Positions 35,090-43,632 of a DNA stretch of 64,000 bases are shown in pieces (position 1 is the first letter of the stretch; each line of letters starts with the position of its first letter). The stretch lies in contig NZ_CP074405.1 in assembly GCF_018388445.1 (NCBI RefSeq), positions 3,224,001-3,288,000 of the forward strand. Reading direction: 5' to 3'. Both the position numbers and the translations under genes were made by a program. This DNA comes from Cellulomonas wangleii. GTDB taxonomy: Bacteria; Actinomycetota; Actinomycetes; Actinomycetales; Cellulomonadaceae. The notes below the pieces were generated by a model. That model saw only the letters and a list, made by a program, of their open reading frames with translations. It was not told where the DNA came from and did no database searches.

Positions 35090-35659
35090 TCAGGATGCGA
35101 GACGCGCCGTCTCACCGTCCGTACCTCGCGGCGCGCGCTCCAGGCTGTGCAGCATCACCACGCTGCGGTACGTCTTGCCGGGCCACTGCACGACGTCGGC
35201 GTCGACGAAGCCCCACCGCCGGTACATCGCGCGCAGCGGCGCAGCGGGCTCCGCCGTGTCCAGGCCCACCGACCGCATGCCGCGCGCGAGGGACCACTCG
35301 CGCAGCACGCCCCACAGGTACGTCGCCAGCCCTCGCGCCCGCAGGTCCGGACGGACGGCGAGCTGGTTGAGCCAGACGCGGTCCGGCTCGAGCGCCAGGT
35401 CGGTGAGCGCCTTGATGCCGCGGCCAGGAGGGCTGGTCGCGGTGATGGTGCCCGCGAGGCCGCCGGCCGCGTCGACCAGCACCCACGAGGCGCCCACACC
35501 GAGACTGCGCCGGGCGGTCGTCGCCTCGTCCTGGGTGGCACCCGTGAAGTTCAGGCCGCGCGCGGCGAGGTCCGCGTACGCGTCATGCAGCAGGCGCGTC
35601 AGCGCCGGCACGTCATCAGGGGTCACGGGTCGCAGCACGAGGTCCTCGGGGGCGTCCAT
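35090..35659 (-). CDS. GNAT-family N-acetyltransferase
   Basis: The 189-residue protein is a GNAT fold: LRPVTPDDVPALTRLLHDAYADL, then WLNQLAVRPDLRARGLATYL as the acetyl-CoA motif A, and GLDTAEPAAPLRAMYRRWGF. Substrate unknown. ATG 35659 has AGGGTGG upstream. It sits between the two SAM riboswitches and ends just before the promoter of the SAM-IV transcript, so it might run into that gene. Confidence 0.82.
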   Translation of the reverse strand: MDAPEDLVLRPVTPDDVPALTRLLHDAYADLAARGLNFTGATQDEATTARRSLGVGASWVLVDAAGGLAGTITATSPPGRGIKALTDLALEPDRVWLNQLAVRPDLRARGLATYLWGVLREWSLARGMRSVGLDTAEPAAPLRAMYRRWGFVDADVVQWPGKTYRSVVMLHSLERAPRGTDGETARLAS

Positions 35660-35761
35660 CGCGCACCACCCTGGCACGGCCCGCGGCCCCGTCGCACCGC
35701 GGCGGGGCGTGCGTGAGACGCCCTGCCGGTGGCGACGCACCCTGGCGTAGCATCGCGGCGA

Positions 35762-35853
35762 CCATCCAGAGCGGCCGAGAGATCTGGCTCGACGACGCCG
35801 CAGCAACCCGCACGGGCGACCGTGGCCGAGGGTGCTACCGCCAGAGACGATGG
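35762..35853 (+). ncRNA. SAM-I (S-box) riboswitch upstream of rhodanese-metZ
   Basis: P1 is formed by CCATC (35762-35766) and GATGG (35848-35852). Between them are CAGAGCGGCCGAGAGATCTG, GGCTCGACGACGCCGCAGCAACC and GAGGGTGCTACCGCCAGAG, the S-box landmarks. GGGAGG, the ribosome-binding site of the next gene, begins on the last P1 bases, so a folded P1 would hide it. A -10 TAGCAT lies at 35748-35753. Confidence 0.85.
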
Positions 35854-35860
35854 GAGGACC

Positions 35861-36304
35861 ATGACCGTGCAGCCACGTCCCGCACCCGGGTACGCCGGGG
35901 ACCTCACCCCCACCGAGGCCTGGGACCTGCTCGCCGAGCGCGACGACGCCGTCCTCGTCGACGTCCGCACGGACGCCGAGTGGCGCTACGTCGGCGTGCC
36001 GGACCTGCGCGGCCTCGGCCGCCAGGCGGCGCTGGTGGAGTGGGTCTCCTACCCCTCGGGGCGGCCGAACGCCGCGTTCCTCGACCAGCTCTCGACGGCG
36101 GGCGTCGCGCCGGGCGACGAGCGCCCCGTCGTGTTCCTGTGCCGGTCGGGGCAGCGGTCGATCGGCGCCGCGCAGGCGGCGACGGCCGCGGGCTACGGCC
36201 CGGCGTACAACGTCCTGGAGGGCTTCGAGGGCCCGACCGGCCCCGACGGCCACCGCGGGCACACGGGCTGGCGTGCCGCCGGCCTGCCGTGGCTCCAGCC
36301 GTGA
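35861..36304 (+). CDS. Rhodanese-like domain protein
   Basis: The 147-residue protein is a single rhodanese domain: AVLVDVRTDAEWRYVGVPD early and VFLCRSGQRSIGAAQAA with the active-site cysteine loop (CRSGQRS). It would carry persulfide sulfur. It is the first gene after the SAM-I riboswitch and its stop overlaps the start of metZ (GTGA), so sulfur relay and homocysteine synthesis are coupled. Confidence 0.88.
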   Translation: MTVQPRPAPGYAGDLTPTEAWDLLAERDDAVLVDVRTDAEWRYVGVPDLRGLGRQAALVEWVSYPSGRPNAAFLDQLSTAGVAPGDERPVVFLCRSGQRSIGAAQAATAAGYGPAYNVLEGFEGPTGPDGHRGHTGWRAAGLPWLQP

Positions 36305-37575
36305 GCACGCCCGACCTGCCGCCCGACCTGCCGCCCGGCCCGGGCGACTGGGACGACCACCGCCTCGACCGCGAGACCCTGCGCCCCGACACCCTCGCCG
36401 TGCGCGGCGGGCTGGTGCGCAGCGGGTTCGGCGAGATGTCGGAGGCCGTGTTCCTCACGCAGGGCTACACCTACGCCACCGCCGCGCAGGCCGAGGCCGG
36501 GTTCGCGGGCGAGGTCGACCGGTTCCTGTACTCGCGCTACGGCAACCCGACCGTCGCGACGTTCGAGGAGCGGCTGCGGCTGCTCGAGGGCGCGGAGGCG
36601 TGCTACGCGACGGCCACGGGGATGTCCGCCGTCTTCACGGCGCTCGCCGCGCTCGTCCGGTCCGGCTCCCGGGTCGTGGCGGCGCGGGCGCTGTTCGGCT
36701 CCTCGGTGGTCATCCTCGACGAGATCCTCGCGAAGTGGGGCGTGCGGACCGACTACGTCGACGGCCACGTGCCCGAGCAGTGGGAGCAGGCCCTCGCGAC
36801 GCCCGCGGACGTCGTGTTCTTCGAGACGCCGTCGAACCCGATGCAGGACCTCGTCGACATCGCTGCCGTCAGCCGCCTGGCGCACGCGGCCGGGGCGACC
36901 GTCGTCGTCGACAACGTCTTCGCGACGCCGGTCTTCTCCCGCCCGCTGGAGCACGGCGCCGACGTGGTGGTCTACTCCGCCACGAAGCACATCGACGGTC
37001 AGGGGCGGGTGCTCGGCGGCGCGATCCTCGGCTCGGAGGAGTACGTGCGCGGCCCGGTGCAGACGCTGCTGCGCAACACCGGCCCGTCGCTGTCGCCCTT
37101 CAACGCCTGGGTGCTGCTCAAGGGCCTGGAGACGCTCAGCCTGCGCGTCCGCCACCAGGCCGCGTCCGCGCTGGACCTCGCCGGCTGGCTGGAGCAGCAG
37201 CCGGGGGTCGCGCAGGTGCGCTACCCGTTCCTGCCCTCGCACCCGCAGCACGCGCTGGCCCGCGCCCAGCAGACCGGAGGCGGGACGGTCGTCACCCTCG
37301 ACCTCGCCGTCCCGGCGGGTGCGACGCCCGACGTCGCGAAGAAGGCGACGTTCGGGTTCCTCGACGCGCTGCGCGTCGTCGACATCTCCAACAACCTGGG
37401 CGACGCCAAGTCGATCGTCACGCACCCCGCGACGACGACGCACCGCCGGCTCGGCCCGGCGGGCCGTGCCGCGGTGGGCATCGGCGAGGCCACCGTGCGG
37501 CTGTCGGTCGGGCTGGAGGACGTCGAGGACCTGCGGGAGGACCTCGCGCAGGCGCTGGCGACGCTGCCGGACTGA
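36301..37575 (+). CDS. metZ: O-succinylhomoserine sulfhydrylase
   Basis: The 424-residue Cys/Met-metabolism PLP enzyme joins sulfide to O-succinylhomoserine or O-acetylhomoserine to make homocysteine. Marks are YSRYGNPTVATFEERLRLLEGAEACYATATGMSA, VVDNVFATPVFSRPLEHGADVVVYSATKHIDGQGRVLGG (PLP lysine in SATKHIDG) and SLGVE-like SVGLEDVEDL at the end. GTG 36301 overlaps the rhodanese stop. The gene pair is under the SAM-I riboswitch, in line with repression when SAM is abundant. Confidence 0.93.
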   Translation: MSTPDLPPDLPPGPGDWDDHRLDRETLRPDTLAVRGGLVRSGFGEMSEAVFLTQGYTYATAAQAEAGFAGEVDRFLYSRYGNPTVATFEERLRLLEGAEACYATATGMSAVFTALAALVRSGSRVVAARALFGSSVVILDEILAKWGVRTDYVDGHVPEQWEQALATPADVVFFETPSNPMQDLVDIAAVSRLAHAAGATVVVDNVFATPVFSRPLEHGADVVVYSATKHIDGQGRVLGGAILGSEEYVRGPVQTLLRNTGPSLSPFNAWVLLKGLETLSLRVRHQAASALDLAGWLEQQPGVAQVRYPFLPSHPQHALARAQQTGGGTVVTLDLAVPAGATPDVAKKATFGFLDALRVVDISNNLGDAKSIVTHPATTTHRRLGPAGRAAVGIGEATVRLSVGLEDVEDLREDLAQALATLPD

Positions 37576-37638
37576 CCCGCGCGGACGCCGCCGGCCCGCG
37601 CCGCGCGGGCTCGGTCCGGTTCGCTCAGCCCGGTCGGC

Positions 37639-38154
37639 TCAGCCCGCGGCGACCAGGCCGACCGCGACGACGGAGTCCGCCGCCGCCGTCACGCCGACGT
37701 CCACGGCACCGGCCGGGACCTCGAACGGGTCGCTGTCCGCCATCGTCGACCCGCCCTGGAAGACCGGGACGCACGGCGCCTGGTACGACGTGAGCTCGGT
37801 ACCGTCGGCGGCGGCGGCGACGGTGACGGTGACCGGGCCGCCGTCCGACGACGTGCACACGACGCGGAGCAGGTACGGGCCCGCCGGCACGTCGGCCACC
37901 TGGCCGACCTCGCTCTCGCCCGCGTCGAGCGGGGCCGCGAACGCCTCCGTGGACTCGCCGGCGGAGGCCAGCGCCTCCTGCTGCTCCTCCACGGTCGGCA
38001 GCTCCGTCTGACCGCGCCCCGGGACGGTCGGGGCAGCGATCTGCCCGTCGCTCGCCGACGCGCTCGGCTCCGGCTCGGGGGTCGTGCCCTCGGAGCACGC
38101 GGCCACAGTGAGCAGCAGCAGGACGGGGAGCGCGAGACGCCGTCGAGATCGCAT
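37639..38154 (-). CDS. Lipoprotein of unknown function
   Basis: The 171-residue protein has MRSRRRLALPVLLLLTVAACS with a lipobox (TVAAC) for lipid attachment, then a Pro/Glu/Ser spacer, and a beta-rich domain with PYLLRVVCTSSDGGPVTVTV and a second Cys (APCVPVF) that could form a disulfide. I do not recognise a family. ATG 38154 lies 7 nt after TACGGT with no ribosome-binding site, so it is probably leaderless. Confidence 0.65.
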   Translation of the reverse strand: MRSRRRLALPVLLLLTVAACSEGTTPEPEPSASASDGQIAAPTVPGRGQTELPTVEEQQEALASAGESTEAFAAPLDAGESEVGQVADVPAGPYLLRVVCTSSDGGPVTVTVAAAADGTELTSYQAPCVPVFQGGSTMADSDPFEVPAGAVDVGVTAAADSVVAVGLVAAG

Positions 38155-38161
38155 GGCCGGG

Positions 38162-38167
38162 ACCGTA
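38162..38167 (-). promoter_or_regulatory. -10 box (TACGGT) for leaderless lipoprotein gene
   Basis: TACGGT, 7 nt, then ATG 38154. Confidence 0.5.
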
Positions 38168-38243
38168 GCGCAGCGGGCCCGGCCGCCGTCAGGGGCGTCC
38201 ACCAGGAGGACGAACCGGGAGGAACCGGGAGACCGTCGCCGGC

Positions 38244-38849
38244 TCACAGGTCGACGGTCGCGTTCTCGCCGCCGTCGTACGCCGTGCCCGTGACCTTGGC
38301 CTTCACGAGGCTGAGCACGGTCGCCAGACGCCCGCCCGGGCTGTCCCAGTACTCGGCCGTCTCGGCCCGCAGCCGCACGAGGCACAGCTCGGGGGTCGTC
38401 GGTCCGTCGGGGAACCACGCCGCCGCCACGGGGTTCCACAGCTCGTCGATGCGGGCCTGGTCCTTTACCACGTCCGCCGTGCCGGAGATCGACAGCCACG
38501 ACGACGACCCGGAGAACGCGGCGTTGGCGGGCGAGCCCGCCCGGATCTCCGCGACCTTGTGGCTGTCGAGGGTCGTGAAGAACCACAGGTCCCCGTCGAA
38601 CTCGGTGTCCTGGACCCCCATCGGCCGGCTGACGAGCGCGCCGGACGCGTCCTGCGTCGTCAGCATGGCCAGGTGGTGGTCCCCCAGCAGCTCGCGGACC
38701 TTGGCCAGGGCCTCGTCGCGCGTCGGGCCGTCCTCGGGCTCCGGGCTGTGGCCGGGCGTCAGCGAGGGGCCGGGCGTCGGGGTGCTGCCCGACCACGGGG
38801 TGCTGCCGGTCGTCCCCGGCAGGTCCTGGCCCTGCGGTGTGGTGGTCAT
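38244..38849 (-). CDS. Pyridoxamine 5'-phosphate oxidase-fold protein (general stress type)
   Basis: The 201-residue protein has a split-barrel FMN-binding core from about residue 45: LAMLTTQDASGALVSRPMGVQDTEFDGDLWFFTTLDSHKV and VCLVRLRAETAEYWDSP. This matches the general-stress-protein-26 branch, not true PdxH, since it lacks the C-terminal PLP region. A 40-residue Gly/Thr/Pro tail leads. ATG 38849 has GGAGGCGAG. Partner unknown. Confidence 0.85.
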   Translation of the reverse strand: MTTTPQGQDLPGTTGSTPWSGSTPTPGPSLTPGHSPEPEDGPTRDEALAKVRELLGDHHLAMLTTQDASGALVSRPMGVQDTEFDGDLWFFTTLDSHKVAEIRAGSPANAAFSGSSSWLSISGTADVVKDQARIDELWNPVAAAWFPDGPTTPELCLVRLRAETAEYWDSPGGRLATVLSLVKAKVTGTAYDGGENATVDL

Positions 38850-38961
38850 CTCGCCTCCGTCCACCGTCGGGCGGGCGCCCGTCCGGTCAGGCCACGCTAG
38901 GAACGCGGGCGCCTGCGCGCATCCCGGAGGGGACCTCGACGAGCCGGGCCGGGCCGGGCGG

Positions 38962-39630
38962 TCAGCGCGCGGCGAGGGCGGCGAGCGTCGCGGCGCTCCG
39001 GCGCGAGTCCCCCACCAGGGCGAGCGCGACCGCGTCGACACCCGTACGGGCCGCCAGCGCCGCCGCGTCCGCGACCAGGACCTCCGGGGGCGCCACCAAC
39101 CACGTCGCCGACGGGGACCAGGTCAGCGCCGCGAAGGCCTCCGCGTAGGCGACGGCGGCCCGGCGACGGGCGGCGTCCGCGGCGTCGGCCGCGACGACGG
39201 CCTCGACCTCGAGGACGACCCGCACGTCACCGCGGTCACGGCCGACCGCGCGCACCTCGTCCTCCAGCACCTCGACGAGCGCACGGACGGCGGACGGGGT
39301 CGGCACCGCGGCGGAGTGGACGACGCGCACGACGTCGGCCCGCGCGGCCGCGAGCGCGAGCGTCGTCGGGTCGAGCGAGTCGGCGTCGAGCAGGAACTCC
39401 GCGACCTCCCGGTCGGGCACGGTCGGCGCGACCTCGACGGCCGGGACGCGACGGACCTGCGACGCGCCGGTGTCCGAGGCGGCGACGGGTGGGGCGGGCA
39501 CGGGCGAGGCGGGTGCCGCCGCGGCCCGGGCAGGTGCGGTGGCGGTGGATGCGGCGCGGGCGGACGACGGTCGGGCGGAGGTCGCACGGACGGTGGTCGC
39601 ACGGACATGCGCGAGAACGGGCTGAGCCAC
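38962..39630 (-). CDS. Short luciferase-like monooxygenase-related protein
   Basis: The 222-residue protein has an Ala/Pro-rich 60-residue start, then a stretch resembling the C-terminal half of LLM flavin monooxygenases: VRALVEVLEDEVRAVGRDRGDVRVVLEVE and APPEVLVADAAALAARTGVDAVALALVGD. The first half of the TIM barrel is missing, so it is unlikely to be a full oxygenase. GTG 39630 has no good ribosome-binding site. A leaderless Cys-Cys peptide is encoded 69 nt upstream in the same direction and may regulate it. Confidence 0.55.
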   Translation of the reverse strand: MAQPVLAHVRATTVRATSARPSSARAASTATAPARAAAAPASPVPAPPVAASDTGASQVRRVPAVEVAPTVPDREVAEFLLDADSLDPTTLALAAARADVVRVVHSAAVPTPSAVRALVEVLEDEVRAVGRDRGDVRVVLEVEAVVAADAADAARRRAAVAYAEAFAALTWSPSATWLVAPPEVLVADAAALAARTGVDAVALALVGDSRRSAATLAALAAR

Positions 39631-39698
39631 GGGGAGGTCCTCGAGGTCGAACGGGGTGCGCAGCGAGGGCGGAGCCGCAGGCGCGCGGGGTCGTCAGC

Positions 39699-39728
39699 TC
39701 AGCGACAACACACCCGGACGGAGGACAT
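39699..39728 (-). CDS. Leaderless Cys-Cys leader peptide (MSSVRVCCR)
   Basis: Nine codons, ATG 39728 to TGA 39699, read MSSVRVCCR. A TACTGT box (39736-39741) ends 7 nt before the ATG, so transcription should start on it, leaderless. Leader ORFs with tandem cysteine codons are known cysteine-responsive attenuators in mycobacteria. The next gene downstream is the LLM-related one, 68 nt later. The peptide is too short for ordinary gene finding. Confidence 0.65.
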   Translation of the reverse strand: MSSVRVCCR

Positions 39729-39735
39729 GCGGGCC

Positions 39736-39741
39736 ACAGTA
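39736..39741 (-). promoter_or_regulatory. -10 box (TACTGT) for the Cys-Cys leader peptide
   Basis: TACTGT, 7 nt, then ATG 39728. Confidence 0.55.
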
Positions 39742-39868
39742 GCGCCGGTCCTGGGATCGCAACAGCCCCGTCTCCCCCGGCGGACGCGGCGCGAGGGGTC
39801 GGCCGGCGGTGGTGCGGGGTGAGCCGGCTGCACGTGCCGCCCAGCAGCTCGGGCGGTTGGATGAGGAC

Positions 39869-40513
39869 GTGACCGAGGACATCGCGCGAGGGGACGTCAC
39901 CCCGGCGACGCGGCTGGCCGTCTCGTCGGCCGTCGGCGTCGTCGCGGCTGTCGTCACGGTGCGCGCGGTGCCGGACGCCACCATCGTCACCGCGCTGCTG
40001 GTCGGGTGGGCCACCGTGGCGACCGTGTCCTCCGCGTGGAGCTGGTCGTTCCTCTGGCCGCTCGACGCCGACCAGACCCGGACCCACGCCACCCGCGAGG
40101 AGCCGACCCGCCTCGCGGCCGGCGCGTTCCTGCTGACGGCGTGCGTGATGAGCCTCGTCGGGATCGTCGTGGTGCTCGCCGGCTCGCAGGGGCGCGCCCG
40201 CGACGTCGGGATCACCGCCGCGATGGCCGCCGTGATCGCGTCGTGGGTCGCGCTGCAGACGATGTTCACCGTCCGGTACGCGCTCGACTGGTACGCCGAG
40301 CCGGTCGGCGGCATCGACTTCCACCAGGACGCACCCCCGCGGTACTCCGACTTCGCGTACCTCGCGATCACGGTGGCGATGAGCTTCGCGACCTCCGACC
40401 CGGACATCGTCGACTCCGGGGCCCGGCGCACCGTGCTGGCGCACGCGCTGCTGTCGTACGTGTTCGGCACGTTCCTCGTCGCGCTGCTCGTCAACGTGCT
40501 CGCGGGGCTCTGA
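39869..40513 (+). CDS. DUF1345 membrane protein
   Basis: The 214-residue protein has about five hydrophobic segments and the DUF1345 sequence words TMFTVRYALDWYAEPVGGIDFHQD, FAYLAITVAMSFATSDPDI and ALLSYVFGTFLVALLVNV. Function unknown; it is widespread in bacteria. GTG 39869 is chosen with GAGGA nearby; GTG 39809 would add 20 residues with no clear benefit. It converges with the DUF72 gene, 6 nt apart. Confidence 0.8.
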   Translation: MTEDIARGDVTPATRLAVSSAVGVVAAVVTVRAVPDATIVTALLVGWATVATVSSAWSWSFLWPLDADQTRTHATREEPTRLAAGAFLLTACVMSLVGIVVVLAGSQGRARDVGITAAMAAVIASWVALQTMFTVRYALDWYAEPVGGIDFHQDAPPRYSDFAYLAITVAMSFATSDPDIVDSGARRTVLAHALLSYVFGTFLVALLVNVLAGL

Positions 40514-40519
40514 CGGCGC

Positions 40520-41245
40520 TCACGCCAGCAGGCCGCGCAGGGTCCACGCGTTGCGCACGGCGTTGCCGCCGCCGTCGTTGTTGAAGTAGGCGACGACGTC
40601 GTGCCCGGCCCCCTCCCACTCCCGCAGCCGGTCCGCCCACCAGCGCAGGTCGTCGTCGGAGTAGGAGCCCGCGTACAGGTGGTGGTGGTCCGGGCCGTGC
40701 AGCCGCACGTAGACCAGGCGCGACGTGGCCCGCAGCACGCACGGGATCCCCGCCCCGGACACGACGCAGTACGCGGCCCCGTGCCGCGCGAGCAGGTCGA
40801 ACACGGCGTCGGTCTGCCACGACGGGTGCCGCAGCTCGACGGCGACCTGCACCCAGTCCGGCAGGGAGCCCAGGAACCAGTCGAGCCGGGCGTCGTCCCG
40901 CTGCGCGTCCGGGCGCAGCTGCACCAGCACCGCCTCGCGCCGGCCGCGCAGCTCGTGCCACGCCCGGGCGATGCGCTCGGACCACACCTCGGGCCCGTAC
41001 AGCCGCCGGGCGTGGGTCAGGCCGCGCGACGCCTTCACCGACATGGTGAACCCCTCGGGCAGCCGCTGGCGCCAGGACGCGAACGACCGGTCGCGGGGCC
41101 AGCGGTAGAAGCTCGCGTTGAGCTCGACCGTGTCGAACTCCTCGACGTACCGGGCGAGACGCTCGTGCGGCGGCAGCCCCGGGCGGTAGAGGACCCCGTC
41201 CCAGTGGTCGTACGACCAGCCGGAGGTCCCGATGCGGATCGTCAC
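40520..41245 (-). CDS. DUF72 family protein (YecE-like)
   Basis: The 241-residue protein is a DUF72 TIM barrel: IRIGTSGWSYDHWDGVLYRPGLPPHERLARYVEEFDTVELNASFYRWP is the family opening, and LRPDAQRD and VVAYFNNDGGGNAVRNAWTL the ending. Biochemical role not established for the family. GTG 41245 has AGGGTACGGGG. It is divergent from the META lipoprotein gene. Confidence 0.88.
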   Translation of the reverse strand: MTIRIGTSGWSYDHWDGVLYRPGLPPHERLARYVEEFDTVELNASFYRWPRDRSFASWRQRLPEGFTMSVKASRGLTHARRLYGPEVWSERIARAWHELRGRREAVLVQLRPDAQRDDARLDWFLGSLPDWVQVAVELRHPSWQTDAVFDLLARHGAAYCVVSGAGIPCVLRATSRLVYVRLHGPDHHHLYAGSYSDDDLRWWADRLREWEGAGHDVVAYFNNDGGGNAVRNAWTLRGLLA

Positions 41246-41371
41246 CCCCGTACCCTCGCGCGACCGGGCGCGGTCCGCACGGCGGTGCGGGGGCGCCCTG
41301 TGGCGGGCACGCGCACGGCGGATACCGTCGAGGCAGCGGCGGGGTGCGCCGCGGACCACGAGGGGGCGGCC

Positions 41372-41932
41372 ATGGCACGCACGACGGGACGGGGCCACGG
41401 GCCCGCGACGGCCGGGCGCACCGCACGGCGCGGGGGCCGGCCACGAGCAGGCCGCGCACGGCGCACCCCGGCCACGGCCCTCCTCGTCGGCGCGCTCCTG
41501 CTGGTGGCGGCGTGCACGACCGGCACCGAGCCGACCGGTGGGACCACCACCGACGGCGGGTCGACCGCGACGGGCACCCCCGGCACCGGTGACCGGACCG
41601 ACGGGGCGTGGGCGCTGACGTCCGGCGAGGTCGACGGGGCCGCGCTGACCGTGACCGGCGGCGCGCCGGTGACGCTGCTGGTCGAGGACGGGCGGGTGTC
41701 CGGGACGTCCGGCTGCAACACCTACACGGGCGCGGTCGACACGACCGACGGGTGGTCGGTCGGCGACGTCGGCCTGACGCGCATGGCGTGCGAGCCGGCG
41801 GTGATGGCGCTGGAGACGGCGTACCTCGACGCCCTGGCCCGGGTGGACGCCGCCGAGCTCACCGACGACGGGCTGGAGCTCACGGGGCCCGACGTCGTGC
41901 TCACGTTCGTCGCGGACCCGAACGCCGCCTGA
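41372..41932 (+). CDS. META-domain lipoprotein
   Basis: The 186-residue protein has an Arg-rich twin-arginine-like lead, a hydrophobic stretch and lipobox LVAAC near residue 47, a Thr/Gly linker and a META (HslJ-like) domain with VSGTSGCNTYTGAV and LTRMACEPAVMALETAYLDAL. Such domains sit outside the membrane and are often heat or stress related. ATG 41372 has AGGGGG. It converges with the double-GNAT gene. Confidence 0.85.
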   Translation: MARTTGRGHGPATAGRTARRGGRPRAGRARRTPATALLVGALLLVAACTTGTEPTGGTTTDGGSTATGTPGTGDRTDGAWALTSGEVDGAALTVTGGAPVTLLVEDGRVSGTSGCNTYTGAVDTTDGWSVGDVGLTRMACEPAVMALETAYLDALARVDAAELTDDGLELTGPDVVLTFVADPNAA

Positions 41933-41968
41933 CGGACGCCGGCTGCGGGCTCCGGGCGGCGCGGCGGC

Positions 41969-42931
41969 TCAGAGGTCGCGTGCCAGCCACAGCGAGACGG
42001 GAAGCACCGGCCAGGCGTCCGCGGGCGGCGCCACCGGGCGGTAGCCCTGCGACAGGTACAGCTCCAGCGCGGCGGGCTGCCGGATGCCGGTGTCGAGCAC
42101 GACGCGTGTGGCACCCCGCGCACGGGCGTCGACCTCGACCAGCCCGACGAGGCGTCGCGAGAGCCCTCGACCGCGCGCGGACGGCACCACGTAGACCCGC
42201 TTGAGCTCGGCCGTGCCCGGGCCCCAGGACGCCGCGGCATCACGGCGCGTCGCGCAGCCCACCGGCTCGCCGTCGCGCCGCAGCAGGAACGTCGTCGAGC
42301 CCGCCGTGCCCTGGTCGTCTGCCAGCCGCGCGGCCGTGCCCACCGCGTCGTCCGCGTGCTCGGGGTACAGCGGCGCGAGCTCGGCGACCATCGCCCGGCG
42401 CAGCGCGACCGCGTCGGGGTGCTCCCAGTCGACCCGCTCGACGCTCACGCGTGGCAGCAGGCGCTTGGCGAAGCAGCGGGACTCGACGACGCCCACGTAC
42501 TCGCCGTAGCTCTCCACGGGCCGGTACCCGGCGGCCAGGTACAGGCCGATGGCCTCCGGCTGCAGCACGCCGGTCTCGAGCACGAGCCGGTCCAGCCCGC
42601 GCCGGGCGGCCTCCTCCTCGAGCGCGGTCAGGACGCGCGGCGACAGCCCTCGGCCGCGGTGCTCCGGGCGGACGTACATCCGCTTCAGCTCGCCCGTGCC
42701 GGGGCCGAGCTCGTCGGACGCGTCACGGAGCGCACCGCAGGCCACGGCCTCACCGTCGACGCGCAGCACGACCATCGCGACGATCGAGTCGCCGGTCATC
42801 GCGTGCCCGATGTCGTCGTCGCCGTACCGTGCCCGCAGCTCGGCCTGCTGGGCCGTGCGCAGCGCGGTGGCGTCCGGGTCGTCCCAGGCGACGAGCTCGA
42901 GACGCACGTCGCCGCGGGTGCGCGTGGCCAC
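41969..42931 (-). CDS. Tandem GNAT acetyltransferase (two domains)
   Basis: The 320-residue protein contains two complete GNAT domains that repeat one another: ELKRMYVRPEHRGRGLSPRVLTALEEEA and LETGVLQPEAIGLYLAAGYRPV in the first half, then ELKRVYVVPSARGRGLSRRLVGLVE and LDTGIRQPAALELYLSQGYRPV in the second. An internal gene duplication is evident. GTG 42931 lies 5 nt after the purQ stop, so it rides the purSQ operon; a metabolic link is not evident. Confidence 0.85.
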   Translation of the reverse strand: MATRTRGDVRLELVAWDDPDATALRTAQQAELRARYGDDDIGHAMTGDSIVAMVVLRVDGEAVACGALRDASDELGPGTGELKRMYVRPEHRGRGLSPRVLTALEEEAARRGLDRLVLETGVLQPEAIGLYLAAGYRPVESYGEYVGVVESRCFAKRLLPRVSVERVDWEHPDAVALRRAMVAELAPLYPEHADDAVGTAARLADDQGTAGSTTFLLRRDGEPVGCATRRDAAASWGPGTAELKRVYVVPSARGRGLSRRLVGLVEVDARARGATRVVLDTGIRQPAALELYLSQGYRPVAPPADAWPVLPVSLWLARDL

Positions 42932-42936
42932 CGGGG

Positions 42937-43632
42937 TCAGGAGACGAGCGCCTGCAGGACGGACGTGAAGAACCGCAGCCCGTCGGTGCCGCTGCGCGGA
43001 CCGGCCGGGCCGTCGGGACCGAAGCCCGCCTCGACGGCGTGCTCGGGGTGCGGCATCAGGCCCACGACGTTGCCGGCCGCGTTGGTGATGCCGGCGATGT
43101 CCCGGCGCGACCCGTTGGGGTTCTGCCCGACGTACCGGAACACGACGCGCCCCTCGCCCTCGAGCTCGTCGAGGGTGCGCTCGTCGGCGACGTACTGGCC
43201 GTCCTGGTTCTTCAGCGGGATCGTGATCCGCTCGCCCCGCGCGTACGCGCGCGTCCACGCGGTGTCGGCGTTCTCGACGGCCAGCACCTGCTCGCGGCAG
43301 ACGAAGTGCAGGTGGTCGTTCTTGATCATCGACCCGGGCAGCAGGTGCGCCTCGGTGAGGACCTGGAAGCCGTTGCAGATGCCGAGGACCGGCAGGCCCG
43401 TGGCGGCCGCGTCGACGATCTCGCCCATGACCGGCGCGAACCGGCTGATCGCGCCGGCGCGCAGGTAGTCGCCGTACGAGAACCCCCCGGGCAGCACGAC
43501 CGCGTCGACGCCCTTGAGGTCGGCGTCCGCGTGCCACAGCGCGACGGGCTCGCCGCCGGCCAGGCGCACCGCGCGCGCGGCGTCCCGGTCGTCCAGCGTG
43601 CCGGGGAACGTGACGACGCCGATGCGACCCAT
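42937..43632 (-). CDS. purQ: Phosphoribosylformylglycinamidine synthase I (glutaminase)
   Basis: The 231-residue class I glutamine amidotransferase gives ammonia to PurL. The nucleophile is in [10 protein letters not shown], with [15 protein letters not shown] supplying His and Glu. Early [15 protein letters not shown] is the PurQ-specific loop. ATG 43632 overlaps the purS stop by one base (TGATG). Confidence 0.97.
   Translation of the reverse strand: MGRIGVVTFPGTLDDRDAARAVRLAGGEPVALWHADADLKGVDAVVLPGGFSYGDYLRAGAISRFAPVMGEIVDAAATGLPVLGICNGFQVLTEAHLLPGSMIKNDHLHFVCREQVLAVENADTAWTRAYARGERITIPLKNQDGQYVADERTLDELEGEGRVVFRYVGQNPNGSRRDIAGITNAAGNVVGLMPHPEHAVEAGFGPDGPAGPRSGTDGLRFFTSVLQALVS

Noticed and set aside
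37594..37610. Hairpin between metZ and the lipoprotein gene
   Set aside because: 8-bp GC-only stem with a 1-nt loop; too weak and GC-biased to call a terminator.
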